Assembly (NCBI GenBank): GCA_023053545.1
Contig: JAKZAN010000049.1
Location: forward strand, 173,188 to 237,187
Length of the DNA: 64,000 nucleotides
From: Lepidurus packardi
Taxonomy: Eukaryota; Arthropoda; Branchiopoda; Notostraca; Triopsidae
Direction: 5' to 3'
Each line of letters begins with the position of its first letter. Position 1 is the first letter of the stretch. The notes under the pieces were generated by a model. It was not told the origin of the DNA and ran no database searches. It saw only the letters and a program-made list of their open reading frames with translations. Positions 54,213-64,000 of the stretch are shown here, one piece after another. A program made the translations under genes and the position numbers.

Positions 54213-56566
54213 TTCTGCTATTGTATTTTCAGCTATTGTATTTCCTGGAAAGCCACGCTAAAATATATAGAATTTATTCCAGAAATTAGCCGAGAAAGTA
54301 TTTGCGGACATTTTCATCTGTCGTTCCCAGTTTCCATAAAACTGGAGAAAGGGGGAGAATATGATGCGCCGCCGACTGCAGAAATGTTCGGTTATTTCTG
54401 CCGTTGAAAACATTCGCAGAAATGCAGTCTAGTTTTCGCAGAATAGCCATTAAAAAATCCTATAAACACAACCAGTACCAGAACATTATGGGTATACTAA
54501 AAATGCTTCGTTTTTTGTAAAAAAAAAAACAACAAAAAAACACATATTTGTTACTCTGCAGATTTATTAAGACACAAAAAACAAACAAAAACAAAAAAAA
54601 TATATATATTTGTTACTGTGCAGATTTATTAAGACGCATCGTAACATTTTTATTAAATTTCCCCGAAAATATCTATCTGTCTTTCTGCGTCTTAGCAGCC
54701 AGCAGCCACCTACACCACATGCCTTTTGGGGGGCGCAAAAAGCTTTTATCGGGATGTGGGTGCTCTGACAGACTGGGTCTTTATGCGGGCTTCTTACGCA
54801 CTTGCCCGTTTATTTATAAGCTCGATGGACTAACTCCCTTTTCTTTCCTTTATTTTTTAAGAATAATTCTGGTCGATCCTTTGCATCTCTATTTTGATTT
54901 TCGCATACTGTGGTATACCAATCCTGCTTTACCAAAGAACACGCGTAAGTTAACGAAAGCCAAATTAAATAAAAAGAATTCAATGTTGAGGGGTTCATTT
55001 ATCCAGTCAACGCTATAAGTTAGAGATTGCTCATAATAAAGCAATTTCATAATTTCATTTAAGCACAGGGATGCTGGTACTATCTTCCTCCCGTTTTTTT
55101 ATTATTTGTATCCCCGGACACTAATTGATTATGGATTATTGATCAAGGTGGCCGGCTTCATTAAACGACACACGTCAGTTAAAAATAAGCTCAATATCGA
55201 GTAAAAAAAAATACTAATTTTAAATTCAGGAAATGCAATACTAGTCTCCTTCCCATTTCGGAATTCTGGATGCTGGTACCGATTGATCAAGTGACCAAGA
55301 ATTTGATTTTGCATATTTCTTTCTGGACACTGGCTGCCGCGAAAAGTTCCAAGTTAAATGCAGCTGAACCCAGCCATAATAATAATAACTCGTCCAACAC
55401 GAAAAAGAAAAGCGTTCTCATCTTTCAACATCAGTAGTCAGATTAGAAACAAACGAAGCCCCGCTTATTTGGAAAGGAAAAAGGCAGTCCTTATTCCTGG
55501 CTCCTAAGCGACAAAAGATGCCGATCCACGTGTCTTTTTTCCCCGCCTCCTTCTAATGTAACCTAAGAAAGAACCGAAGAAATACTTTAACGTAAATCTT
55601 TCTATCATCTCGCTCATGCTTCTAATTTTCTAACTCAATGGCTCTCCTTTTCCGTATCGTTTGCCAGTAACGCTGCGACATTCAGGAAAAGAAGAATCAA
55701 GAATCAACTTCCTCCAAGATCAGATTGAACTTCTTTTTCTAACTAGACGGCGGCCAGCTATAAAAATATTGCCCCTAAAATCAACCAACTCCTTGTTTAG
55801 AGGATTTCTGACACGCTTCATTCCTGACAGCAACTATAGACTCCCCCTTAAAAAAAAGGCAAGGACTCAATCGCTTGGTGTATAACTGTATACAGAAGCG
55901 GTCCGTCCGTCCAGACGGAACAGACTTATGAGCGCAACTCTGTGCTATGATTGCAACGCATGCCATAGCCCGGGAATTAATATTCTGTCCTGTTGCGCCA
56001 AAGGTCGATGAGACACATCATGGCACTGGTTCAAAAACGGCCACCCAAACCCCCTAACCCTAACCCAACCTCCCCCCTTGACGATAAGAACCGTCACTCA
56101 CCAACACTGACTCAGAAAACCCCGGCTGAAGATGAATAGAAGAGCAAACCTCCCTTTTGCGAAACGGACCAGGTGGAGCAGACTAAGCGTCCAACAAAAA
56201 ACTTCTAAAAAACTGTTCCGTCTGAAGCTTGTCAGAAACTATTACGACCCTTTCTGCCGAGCCTCTCCTCCCTGCTCCTCAAGTCGCTAAAAGACACGCC
56301 AGAACTTTTCAAACCACTGACACCTCCCTATGCTGTTTATCAGTTTGAGGCGCGAGCCTGAGCGAAAGCTTGCAGGAGAATACTGACGCATTAGTCGAAC
56401 GAGCCACATCACCTCCAAGTTTGACTTGTCAACCTTCCGCCACCAAGTTTAGCCTCGCATGTCCGATTACTTCCCCACTCGGCGATAAATCAGACAGTAA
56501 AATCTGCTACGCCTGATTTTTATTTCGCCTTAAAAATATTTGTAAAAAAAAATTTAAAAATCAGAT
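54213..56566. other. Spacer at the centre of the giant inverted repeat
   Basis: 2354 bp not shared between the arms. Contents: A-rich tracts and two copies of a GCAGATTTATTAAGAC word (54559 and 54621), a fragment of the array transposon derivative (54786-55306), then about 1.25 kb (55313-56566) with no recognisable gene, including a single CCCTAACCCTAACC word near 56055. Confidence 0.75.
54786..55306 (+). mobile_element. Fragment of the non-autonomous array-transposon derivative
   Basis: Reverse complement of about 15404-15930, including the 350-bp segment that replaces the gene in that copy (for example the stretches from CTTCTTACGCACTTGCCCG to CCAAGAATTTGATTTT). A few substitutions are visible. 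Both its ends are cut relative to the longer copy. It is the only part of the 14-34 kb block found elsewhere in the window, and it sits almost exactly at the symmetry centre (55389). Confidence 0.85.
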
Positions 56567-56723
56567 TACATAGATGAATCTCATGAAACTCTTGCCCTAA
56601 ATACTTTTCTAGAAAATTTCAGAGCCGGTAGAAAACAAATGCAATTGGCTACTAAAATATACACCAAATTCAGAAAGTGAAAACGATAAAATGTGCGTGA
56701 ATTTTGTTGTTCCCATTTGGTTT

Positions 56724-59700
56724 TTAAAATTTCATCAAGTCATCGCCAGGCGCTACGCCCACAGAAGAGATGTCTTCTTGGCTGAAGAGCAAACTCGGCC
56801 GGCCACGTGATTGCCGTCCTGAGTGTCGTTTCCGGGTACGGGACGAGCCTAGTGTATACTCCAGATCAGGCGAAAAATAGAGCGTATCTTCCGGCTCTTC
56901 CACAATACCTGGAAACCATATAAATAACATAAAGAGAATATAAATATTAACATAAATAATAATATTAAAATAAAATAAATATAAATAATATTAAGAAATT
57001 ATAGCATAAAAGGAACAAACTATTTTTAAAAATACTACAAGATACCACATACTATTAGGGCTATTTCTGCTAGAATTATAATAAAATTATACTTTTGCTA
57101 GAATATTTAATTAAAATTAGAATTTGTTTAAGAATTTTATTAAAAAACTAATAAAAGGGACATTTAGGCTTACCAAAGCTTTCTGCTGGCGAAGGAGATG
57201 ATTCATAATAAGGTTCGAAGTATTCTGCAGGCACAATTTCAGGATTGGGTTGAATGATCATTTGAATGATGGGCTTCTTTAGTATAGAATTTAAGGCCAC
57301 ATTCCTTCCCTTCTGGAAGCTGAACGTGTCCACGTCGGGTTTTTTTTGACAATAGGTGTGGCGAATTTCTGGTATTGGTATTTCCTTCATACGAACTGCA
57401 CTAGCTACAATAAAAATGCCATTAAAAAACAACAACAAAATTGTGAAATTTTTCTTATTTTTCTTACGAGAATCAATGTATATTGTAGGTAAGGGCTGAA
57501 TTTGGGCTTCAAGACTCTCTTCATCCATGTTTTCCACTTCACCATCCGCATCTGCTTTGGCGCCAATGCTAAATATGACTATATCCTGCCCTTCTGGTTG
57601 TTCCCGTGCTTCTGGCTTAGAACTCGCTTCGGATTTGAGAGATTTCTTCCTCGTTTTAGGAGTAAGTGCAGCGGGTGTTCCGTTTAAAGCAGGTCCATGC
57701 GTGAATGCCAGTTTATGAGAAGATGAACGACGTCCGCTTCTGCGAGGAGTTCCGCTCACCTAAGGTTAAAATTAGCCAATGGGTTACAAGCTATAGCTCC
57801 GCCCTCTTTTCAAGCTTTCGAAAGGCATTCAAAAATTACTTCGGCTATTTTAGTAGAAGTCGAGGTCGCCGAGCGCGTAACGGAAGTACCCGGGGTCGAT
57901 AAGCGGTTAAGGGGCGAAGCTTTAGGAGATTTAGCCGCAGCAAGCTGTCGCCGTTTAGCTATAAACATAAAATAAAAATTATTAAAAATTTGAATAAAGA
58001 ACTGAACTTGAAAACTTACAAAATAACACTTGGAAAGTTAATAAATAACAGTCAGAAACAGTAATAAGTAATAAAACACTAATAAGTTAATAAACAGTTA
58101 GAAACTAATATAAATATGTAAAAAAAATACATAATAAAAAAATACTAAAATGAAATCAAAAAATATCTATAATCAAAAAATGAAATAAAATTTAAAAATA
58201 ACAGTTTGTTAATAAGTTAATAACAGTTATGTGTTTGAACTGTTTGTTATTATATTTATTCATTAAAAATCTTATTATTTTTTAATATAATATTATAATA
58301 ATAATAAAAAATCGTATATTATTAAAGAAAAATGTTTTACCATTAATGATTTCTTGCAACGAAGATTTGACTCTAACAGCTTGACCTGTCACTTTCTTTA
58401 CGGGTTTCTTGGCCACTTTCTTCTTTACGACAGTAGGTTTCTTCACATTTTCTTCCTCTTTTGGCCAGTCGTTGGCTCTGACATTGTGAAGCTCTTCAAA
58501 CATTGAATCCACGTCTGCAACCTTTAAGTTTACCCCATTAGCTTTAAGGAAAACATAGAAAAAGTGTCCGTTACACACGATTTACTTACGGGTAAGTAAA
58601 TCAAGTCCCCAAATCCAGCCTTGCTTGTAGAGCTTGCAGATCCTTCTGGAGGCATTTCCTGGTCTTCTGTCACAGATTCCATGTCCAATTTGGGTACAGG
58701 AGAAGCGGCCTCTTCTCGAAGTGCTGGAACAGGATGTTCGACTGCTTTTAATGCTGGCGAGTCGAAAATCCAATAAAAATGCAAATTAGAAGCAATGTAA
58801 GTCTCTTTAAAACAATTCAGTCAATTTAAATCAATATTTTTTAAAAAGCGTACTTAATATAGCTTTCTCTGCTTCGGCTAGTCTCTCTGCAGCATACTTT
58901 GCTTGCCTGCGTCGACTACTGGATCCCCTGGTCACGGTAATGTTAGGGTGGTTGATAGGATGGCTGAAATTTGACAGCGTTGGAGAACCCTAACGAACGA
59001 AAATCAATTAATTGTAAAAATGCTTAAAAAGGGAAATTTAAATGGACGAATGGTCTCCGAACATCAATTGTAGCTGGCTCTGATACCTTGGGAGCTGCTT
59101 TAAGAGTTGTCTTTTTAGGAATGTGAGACTTTTTCGAAGAAGCTGATTCTTGTGGTACCGTCAACTGAAGGACGGAAGGTTTGAGTTTCTGCGCCTGGGA
59201 ACGAGTAATTCGCTGATTTTGCAACGCAGATATGGCGGCAGCAGTTGAACGAGTGACAACCCCAGACGTTTCAAAGCCTTGCGTTGAAGCCTCAAACGCA
59301 TCAAAGAAACGCATCAAAGAATCCTTGCGTTGGGCTTCTTTGATGCGTTTCTGCTCCTTGTGGACCTTTCGCTTGGATTTGAGCTCTTGTTCAGTCTTGG
59401 GCTTGCCAATTGGGGCGACAGGAACTGTAATAACAGAAACAAAATGATAATGAGCGTTATAGTTGGAGATTAGGGTATTCTTAGATTAGTTACCGCTGTC
59501 GTTGAGTAAGGTGGAGTTCGTGCTTAAAGCTGCAGACTTAATTCGTTGGACTGCAGGCGCACTTTTGGTCATAACAGAAGTTTCTTCCTCCGACATTGAA
59601 CTTAAATCACGACGTAATACATCGAATTTCCTGCTGACTAATGAGTGGTCGTGTTGACGCAAAACTCGAGCATTTTCAGTGTTGGAGAACTTGAGTGGCC

Positions 59701-59740
59701 TTGGTTTCACGTCAACTTCTCTGATATTTGTCTGACTCAT
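56724..59740 (-). CDS. HURP/mars (DLGAP5)-like mitotic protein, right arm copy
   Basis: Mirror copy of 51039-54055 with identical translations in all exons (last exon 56908-56724, first exon 59740-59494). The two copies converge on the spacer, so their 3' ends face each other about 2.7 kb apart. If both are transcribed and one reads through, long double-stranded RNA would result. The same features apply: Lys/Ser-rich protein with a residual GKAP-type segment. Two identical copies imply doubled dosage or an assembly duplicate. Confidence 0.6.
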
Positions 59741-59891
59741 CTTTAACTGGCACCTTTTTAGTAAAGTAAGTTGGTAAGTATAGTTACACAACAAAACTGG
59801 TTAAAAAGTACAGAACCGTGCTACGTGGCACACTACACACAGACACTCAACTCACGAAACAAACAGTTTATTTTGGGCACAATGGGCCAAC

Positions 59892-60964
59892 AATAAGTGT
59901 TGACCTAGTGTTGATCACAGATGAAAATAACCTGTTTTCTTGAATTCCTTGCTGAATTTTCTTTACAGGCGACATAAAAGATAGTCCAGAAATAGCTGTG
60001 GTTAATTTCTCTTCCTGATGGGCTTGGTTGAAAAGATGGCTAAAATTTGACAGGGTTGGAGGAGCCTAACGAACGAAAATCAATTAATTATAAAAATGCT
60101 TAAAAAGGGAAATTTAAATGGACGAATAGTCCCCGAACATCAGTTGTAGCTGGCTCTGACACCTTGGGAGCAGCTTTAAGAGTTGTCTTTTTAGGAATAT
60201 GAGACTTTTTCGAAGAAGCTGATTCTTGTGGTACCGTCAATTGAAGGACGGAAGGTTTGAGTTTGGATCTGCGCCTGGGAACGAGTAATTCGCTGGTTTT
60301 GCAACGAAGATATGGCGGCAGTTGAACGAGTGACAATCCCAGACGTTTCAGGCTTCTTGTGGAGTTTCTCTGCAGCTTCTTGAGAAATTTGGTCTCTTGA
60401 TTTCTTGAAATTCTCTTGATCTCTTGAAATTCTTGAAAAATTGGTCTGAGAAACGGGCGGTTTAGCATTGGCAGACGTAGTAGTAGAATCAGGAGCCAGA
60501 CTATGGGTCGGAACGACGAAAACTGGCTTCTTGACAGCCTTGCGTTGGGCTTCTATGATGCGTTTCTGCTCCTTGTAGACCTTTAGCTTGGATTTGAGCT
60601 CTTGTTCAGTCTTGGGCTTGCCAATTGGGGCGACAGGAACTGTAATAACAGAAACAAAATGATAATGAGCGTTATAGTTGGAGATTAGGGTATTCTTAGA
60701 TTAGTTACCGCTGACGTTGAGTAAGGTGGAGTTCGTGCTTAAAGCTGCAGGCTTAATTCGTTGGACTGCAGGCGCACTTTTGGTCACAGAAGTTTCTTCA
60801 TCCGTTATTGAACTTAAGCCACGACGTTCATCGAATACATCGAATCTTGCGCTACGTCGGCGAACTGAGTGGTCGTGTTGACGCTAAACTCGAGCATTTT
60901 CAGCGTTGGAGAACTTGAGTGGCCTTCGTTTCACGTCAACTTCTCTGATATTTGTCTGACTCAT
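59892..60964 (-). pseudogene. Partial tandem duplicate of the HURP/mars-like gene, right arm
   Basis: Mirror of 49815-50887 with the same early TAG (near 60886) and insert. Its presence in both arms shows that the tandem duplication and its decay came before the large inverted duplication. Confidence 0.75.
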
Positions 60965-61121
60965 CTTTAACTAGCACCTTTTTAGTAAAGTAAGTTCGTA
61001 AGTATAGTTACACAACAAAACTGGTTAAAAAGTACAGAACCGTGCTACGTGGCACACTACACACAGACACTCAACTCACGAAACAAAGTTTATTTTGGGC
61101 ACAATGGGCCAACAACGCACT

Positions 61122-64000
61122 GGGTACGAGATGGTTCACCACAACAACACATTATCAGACGGGATCCTGTGCGAAACCACAGGATCGCCTTGCACTCATC
61201 CTGTTCGTACGCACAGGATTGTATACCCACAAGTTTCGCTTCAGCGCGGGATCACGTGACTTTGTTTTGTTTACGTACGTAAAATTTTTTGTCATGGGTA
61301 AAACAAAGAAAAACGAAGCAGCGGTAAAGGCAGTTCTTTTAAGAGCAAAGGAGCGGCAAGAAGAGTTCGAAAGACAAAAAAAAAGAGGCCAAGAAGATTA
61401 AAGAACGCGAACGCTATAGAAAAAAGCAAGTGTTTCTTCATGCGTCCCTTACTACCACTACGGGAATGTTACATTCTCGCACCAAACCTCGTCAAAAGGT
61501 GGGTAATCATTCTCGTGCGAAGCGAACGAATGGCCGTGCTCCGGATGTACAGGAAACGCTCATCGATTCTCAAGAAAGTAAGACGTAATTTCAGCTTGGA
61601 ACTGTGTAACGCAAACTGATCAAAATTATAATTCTTTCTGTAATTTAGACCCGAAGAACGACTCCGGAGACAACAGGTGCACAAGGCAAACATTTACTAG
61701 CAATGTGAACCGTACGTCAACTCGCCCAGCCGAAAGTTGGCGTGAAAGGCGCGATAGACTAGCAGCTGGTTGGGAAACCGTCCGACCCACAATTTTTACC
61801 GGCATCATAAAAAAAGAGTCGCCCGCCCTGCGCTCGAAGCAAATTTGCCTCAACTGTAAAAAGTCTCCAAGTGTCCTCCGGTAAGTAATGTCTTTCTCCC
61901 TAAATCACTTAATAAACTCTGACTTTAGATGCAGTGACGGATGCGGCGCTTTATGTATCGAATGTGACGCCCTGAAACATACTTTCTTGGCGACACATTT
62001 GCGCCATACTTGGGTGTGTGGCTATCTAATGGCCCTCCAGCCCTGTCAAGTGCTTAAAGCAGAAAGCGGTGGTTCTTATGGCATTTCCACTGAAAGTATG
62101 TTGTAACTTACGATATTTTTTCAGTCGTTTACATTTGTTGCATTTCTTGTCTTTTTCCAGGTCGAGCAATTCCAATCGACATGGCTCGAGTTTGTAAACA
62201 TTGTGGCTCTGAGGAAGTCGAAGATGCAATCGGTCTCCTTTGTGTATACGTGTGTAATCGAGGTATATCTACTAGTACTGCTTCTCTTTTATTTCGCTAA
62301 CCGTTTATTTTTAGGTCGGCATGATACCTTCCTTCCTGGACTGAAATGTAAGAGCTGCAGTTCGATGTCCAAAGTGGAATGGGACAGTCTGATATTTTCA
62401 GATTATTTTTTAGCGTCGTCGTATTTTTACAAAGGTATCCTACGACGCTACCCATTAGTGAAACCTAATTGTGGGGCTTTCCTTAGGGTGCACCGTTTAC
62501 AGCGTGGAATTGCTCCGTGACTTCCACTATTCAAAAATGGAAAATCCGGGATTTTCAGCGAAAGCCCTTCTGTCCACTCTGGAACGCAAGTCGAAAGACT
62601 TGAATGCATCTGTAAGTATCCTTTATTGTGCTCTAAAAAGATTGTGCTTGTCACAAGCTCATTCAAATACACCATAGGTCACGCAGATTTGCCCGACATT
62701 GTTTAGAGATGCCTATCAGGAGTGGAGGCGTTGTAAGTTCGGATTGTTAAGCCTTATTGCCAAAATGGAAACGTCTCCGACAAGTGATGAAGCCTGTGAA
62801 GCTCCTTGGACTTTACTCCAGTGCCCTTTATGCTGGGAGACGTGCCATGTAGTCCACGTTGATGGAAATAAGAAAGTATTTAGATGGAAGCACAATTCCG
62901 AGTAAGTTTTCTATATTTCTCAAGCAAATTTTCTGAAACAGACTGTCAGCTCTATTCGAGAATCTTATATGAAAAGTGCATTCCTTTTACCGGACGCTCA
63001 CGTAGCGGATTTTGATACAAGCATACGACAGCTCAAACAAACGCGTGTAGCAAAGGTAGTAATTATTTCAGTATTCACAAACGAAACCTTACGAGTGGTC
63101 TTCTCTTCCGATTAGGGCTCTCAGACCAGTACCTGCAAAGCATCGGACTGGAAAGCAGCGCGTGCAGAATGTCAGTCGTTTGCAAAATTGGACGAAACGG
63201 GCATCTGCATTGTGGCGTGTCGGCACGAAATCATACTGGGAGGATTGAACATGTTCCGAGGGGAAATTTATTCGTACCCCCTGCTGCTCCAGTACGAGCT
63301 TGGAAAGCAAAGACGAATATGCTTTGTATCCAGTGATGTTATGTGCCAGCTCTACCCGTTCATGAGGGACACAGCTGAACGGATCAAAAGAGCTGGTGAA
63401 GACCATCCCCTAAACGACCTTCCGCAAATTCTGGAGAACTCAGAGCACTTTGTTCCCGTCTGGCATGCGCATGGACACTGCCTCAATTGCCAGGTAAAAC
63501 TCCACAATTATGTAGCAAGTTTTGTAAATATTTCATGCCTAGCTTTGCTGGAGGGCTCGTCATGTGCTTGGGCTGGGCATGTGCACAGGGGAACATTGCG
63601 AGTTATGCTTCGCCCACATTTCAAAGACTGCGCAAACTACGAAAAGAATGGACAAAGCAGGTGAGTATTTTGGGGTGATGGATTTACTTTCTCGAACTAA
63701 TATTTATGAATCTCAGGTCGAAATGAGATGTTAACCGATCACGTTATCTATTGGAACACCAAAAAAATAGAAGCGTTGGTGAAAGCTCTGACAGAGAAGT
63801 ATCTAATGGTAGGTGTTCATGCATTGCTATTTTATTTTGGCTTCCTGGCTTGAGTGGGGTAACTTTTTCTCTGTTTGCGCGACAGGTTCCTCGCTTATTG
63901 GCGTACCATCAAAAAGAACTCGACAAGTTTGGCTATTCGGAAGAGCAGTTGCGGGAGGAGCGTACGAGCATGAAAGACAGAGCAGACGGTGATTGCCTGA
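61122..64000 (+). mobile_element. KDZ transposon, right copy (runs off the window)
   Basis: Starts GGGTACGAGATGGTTCA at 61122; gene from 61294. Internal sequence pairs with 46779-49657. The far end lies outside the window. Confidence 0.7.
61294..64000 (+). CDS. KDZ transposase, right arm copy, 3' end outside window
   Basis: Exons: 61294-61577, 61649-61880, 61929-62095, 62161-62262, 62315-62434, 62487-62611, 62678-62901, 62950-63055, 63116-63493, 63543-63660, 63717-63808 and 63886-63988; all introns are GT-AG. From exon 2 onward the reading frame closes across every junction. Exon 1 has a nine-A run (61376-61384) that shifts the frame, the same as in the left copy. Differences from the left copy: SSDV here versus ASDV there (63331), a Trp-Arg versus Trp-Ser pair (63554), and His versus Tyr (63618). 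The DDE residues (VDGN, SDV, TGEH) are intact in both. Basic N-terminus (MGKTKKNEAAVK) suits nuclear import. Confidence 0.78.

Larger units (their letters stand above)
56567..64000 (-). repeat. Right arm of the giant inverted repeat
   Basis: Mirror image of 46779-54212; runs to the end of the window and presumably beyond. See the left arm entry for pairing rule and differences. Confidence 0.92.

Noticed and set aside
56050-56075. Telomere-like CCCTAACCCTAACC
   Set aside because: Only about two units, embedded in C-rich unique sequence.
55661-56566. Possible genes in the right half of the spacer
   Set aside because: Short frames without domains, splice consistency or family resemblance.
46779-64000. 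Inverted repeat as a simple hairpin-adapter chimera of one long read
   Set aside because: Not fully excluded, but a unique 2.35-kb spacer and three clustered differences between arms argue against a plain fold-back read.

Overview
The window looks like a transposon-dense stretch of an animal nuclear genome, probably an arthropod and possibly a crustacean. The reasons are short GT-AG introns (about 50-90 bp), an NDUFB8-type complex I gene, a HURP/mars-type gene, and nested DNA and RNA transposons. Nothing suggests a bacterial, organellar or free viral replicon; the species call is a guess. LAYOUT: 1-2.5 kb holds an eroded non-LTR retrotransposon tail; 2.8-3.34 kb a 32-bp minisatellite. 3.8-14.08 kb is a truncated Maverick/Polinton, a self-synthesising virus-like transposon: adenain-like protease, double jelly-roll major capsid protein, basic pVI-like protein, penton-like minor capsid protein, chromodomain integrase, two small conserved proteins, protein-primed DNA polymerase B with two small introns, and the first 31 codons of the packaging ATPase. 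14.08-34.6 kb is a composite block that cuts off the ATPase. It has one inverted, gene-less copy followed by four essentially identical direct copies (about 4.57 kb each) of a transposon encoding a large protein of the kind often left unnamed in fish and invertebrates (I recall a DUF6729-type domain). 34.6-42.8 kb is a Ty3/gypsy element lacking its 5' half, split by an apparently intact Jockey-type non-LTR element (35.34-40.21 kb) with a 12-bp target-site duplication. 42.8-44.8 kb carries two host-gene fragments (coiled-coil and C2H2 zinc finger) and an NDUFB8-like gene with a frame break. 44.9-49.7 kb and 61.1-64 kb hold KDZ (Kyakuja-Dileera-Zisupton) transposase genes. 46.78-54.21 and 56.57-64.0 kb are the arms of a very large, nearly perfect inverted repeat (mirror positions sum to 110779) around a 2.35-kb spacer. 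Each arm has one HURP/mars-like gene, a broken partial duplicate of it, and one KDZ gene. HOW IT FITS TOGETHER: the Polinton genes would supply replication (PolB), integration (integrase) and virion building (two capsid proteins, basic protein, protease, ATPase), but the loss of most of the ATPase, the right end and one small gene implies an inactive copy. The gypsy element is broken by a stop, a frame change and the Jockey insertion; the Jockey copy has both ORFs open. The four array genes share the same two frame breaks, and every array unit starts with about 30 bp of antisense gypsy coding sequence, so the array was copied after one element had already landed in gypsy. Limits: no homology search was possible, family calls come from motif recognition, exon borders are by eye, and the large inverted repeat and perfect tandem array could partly reflect assembly.
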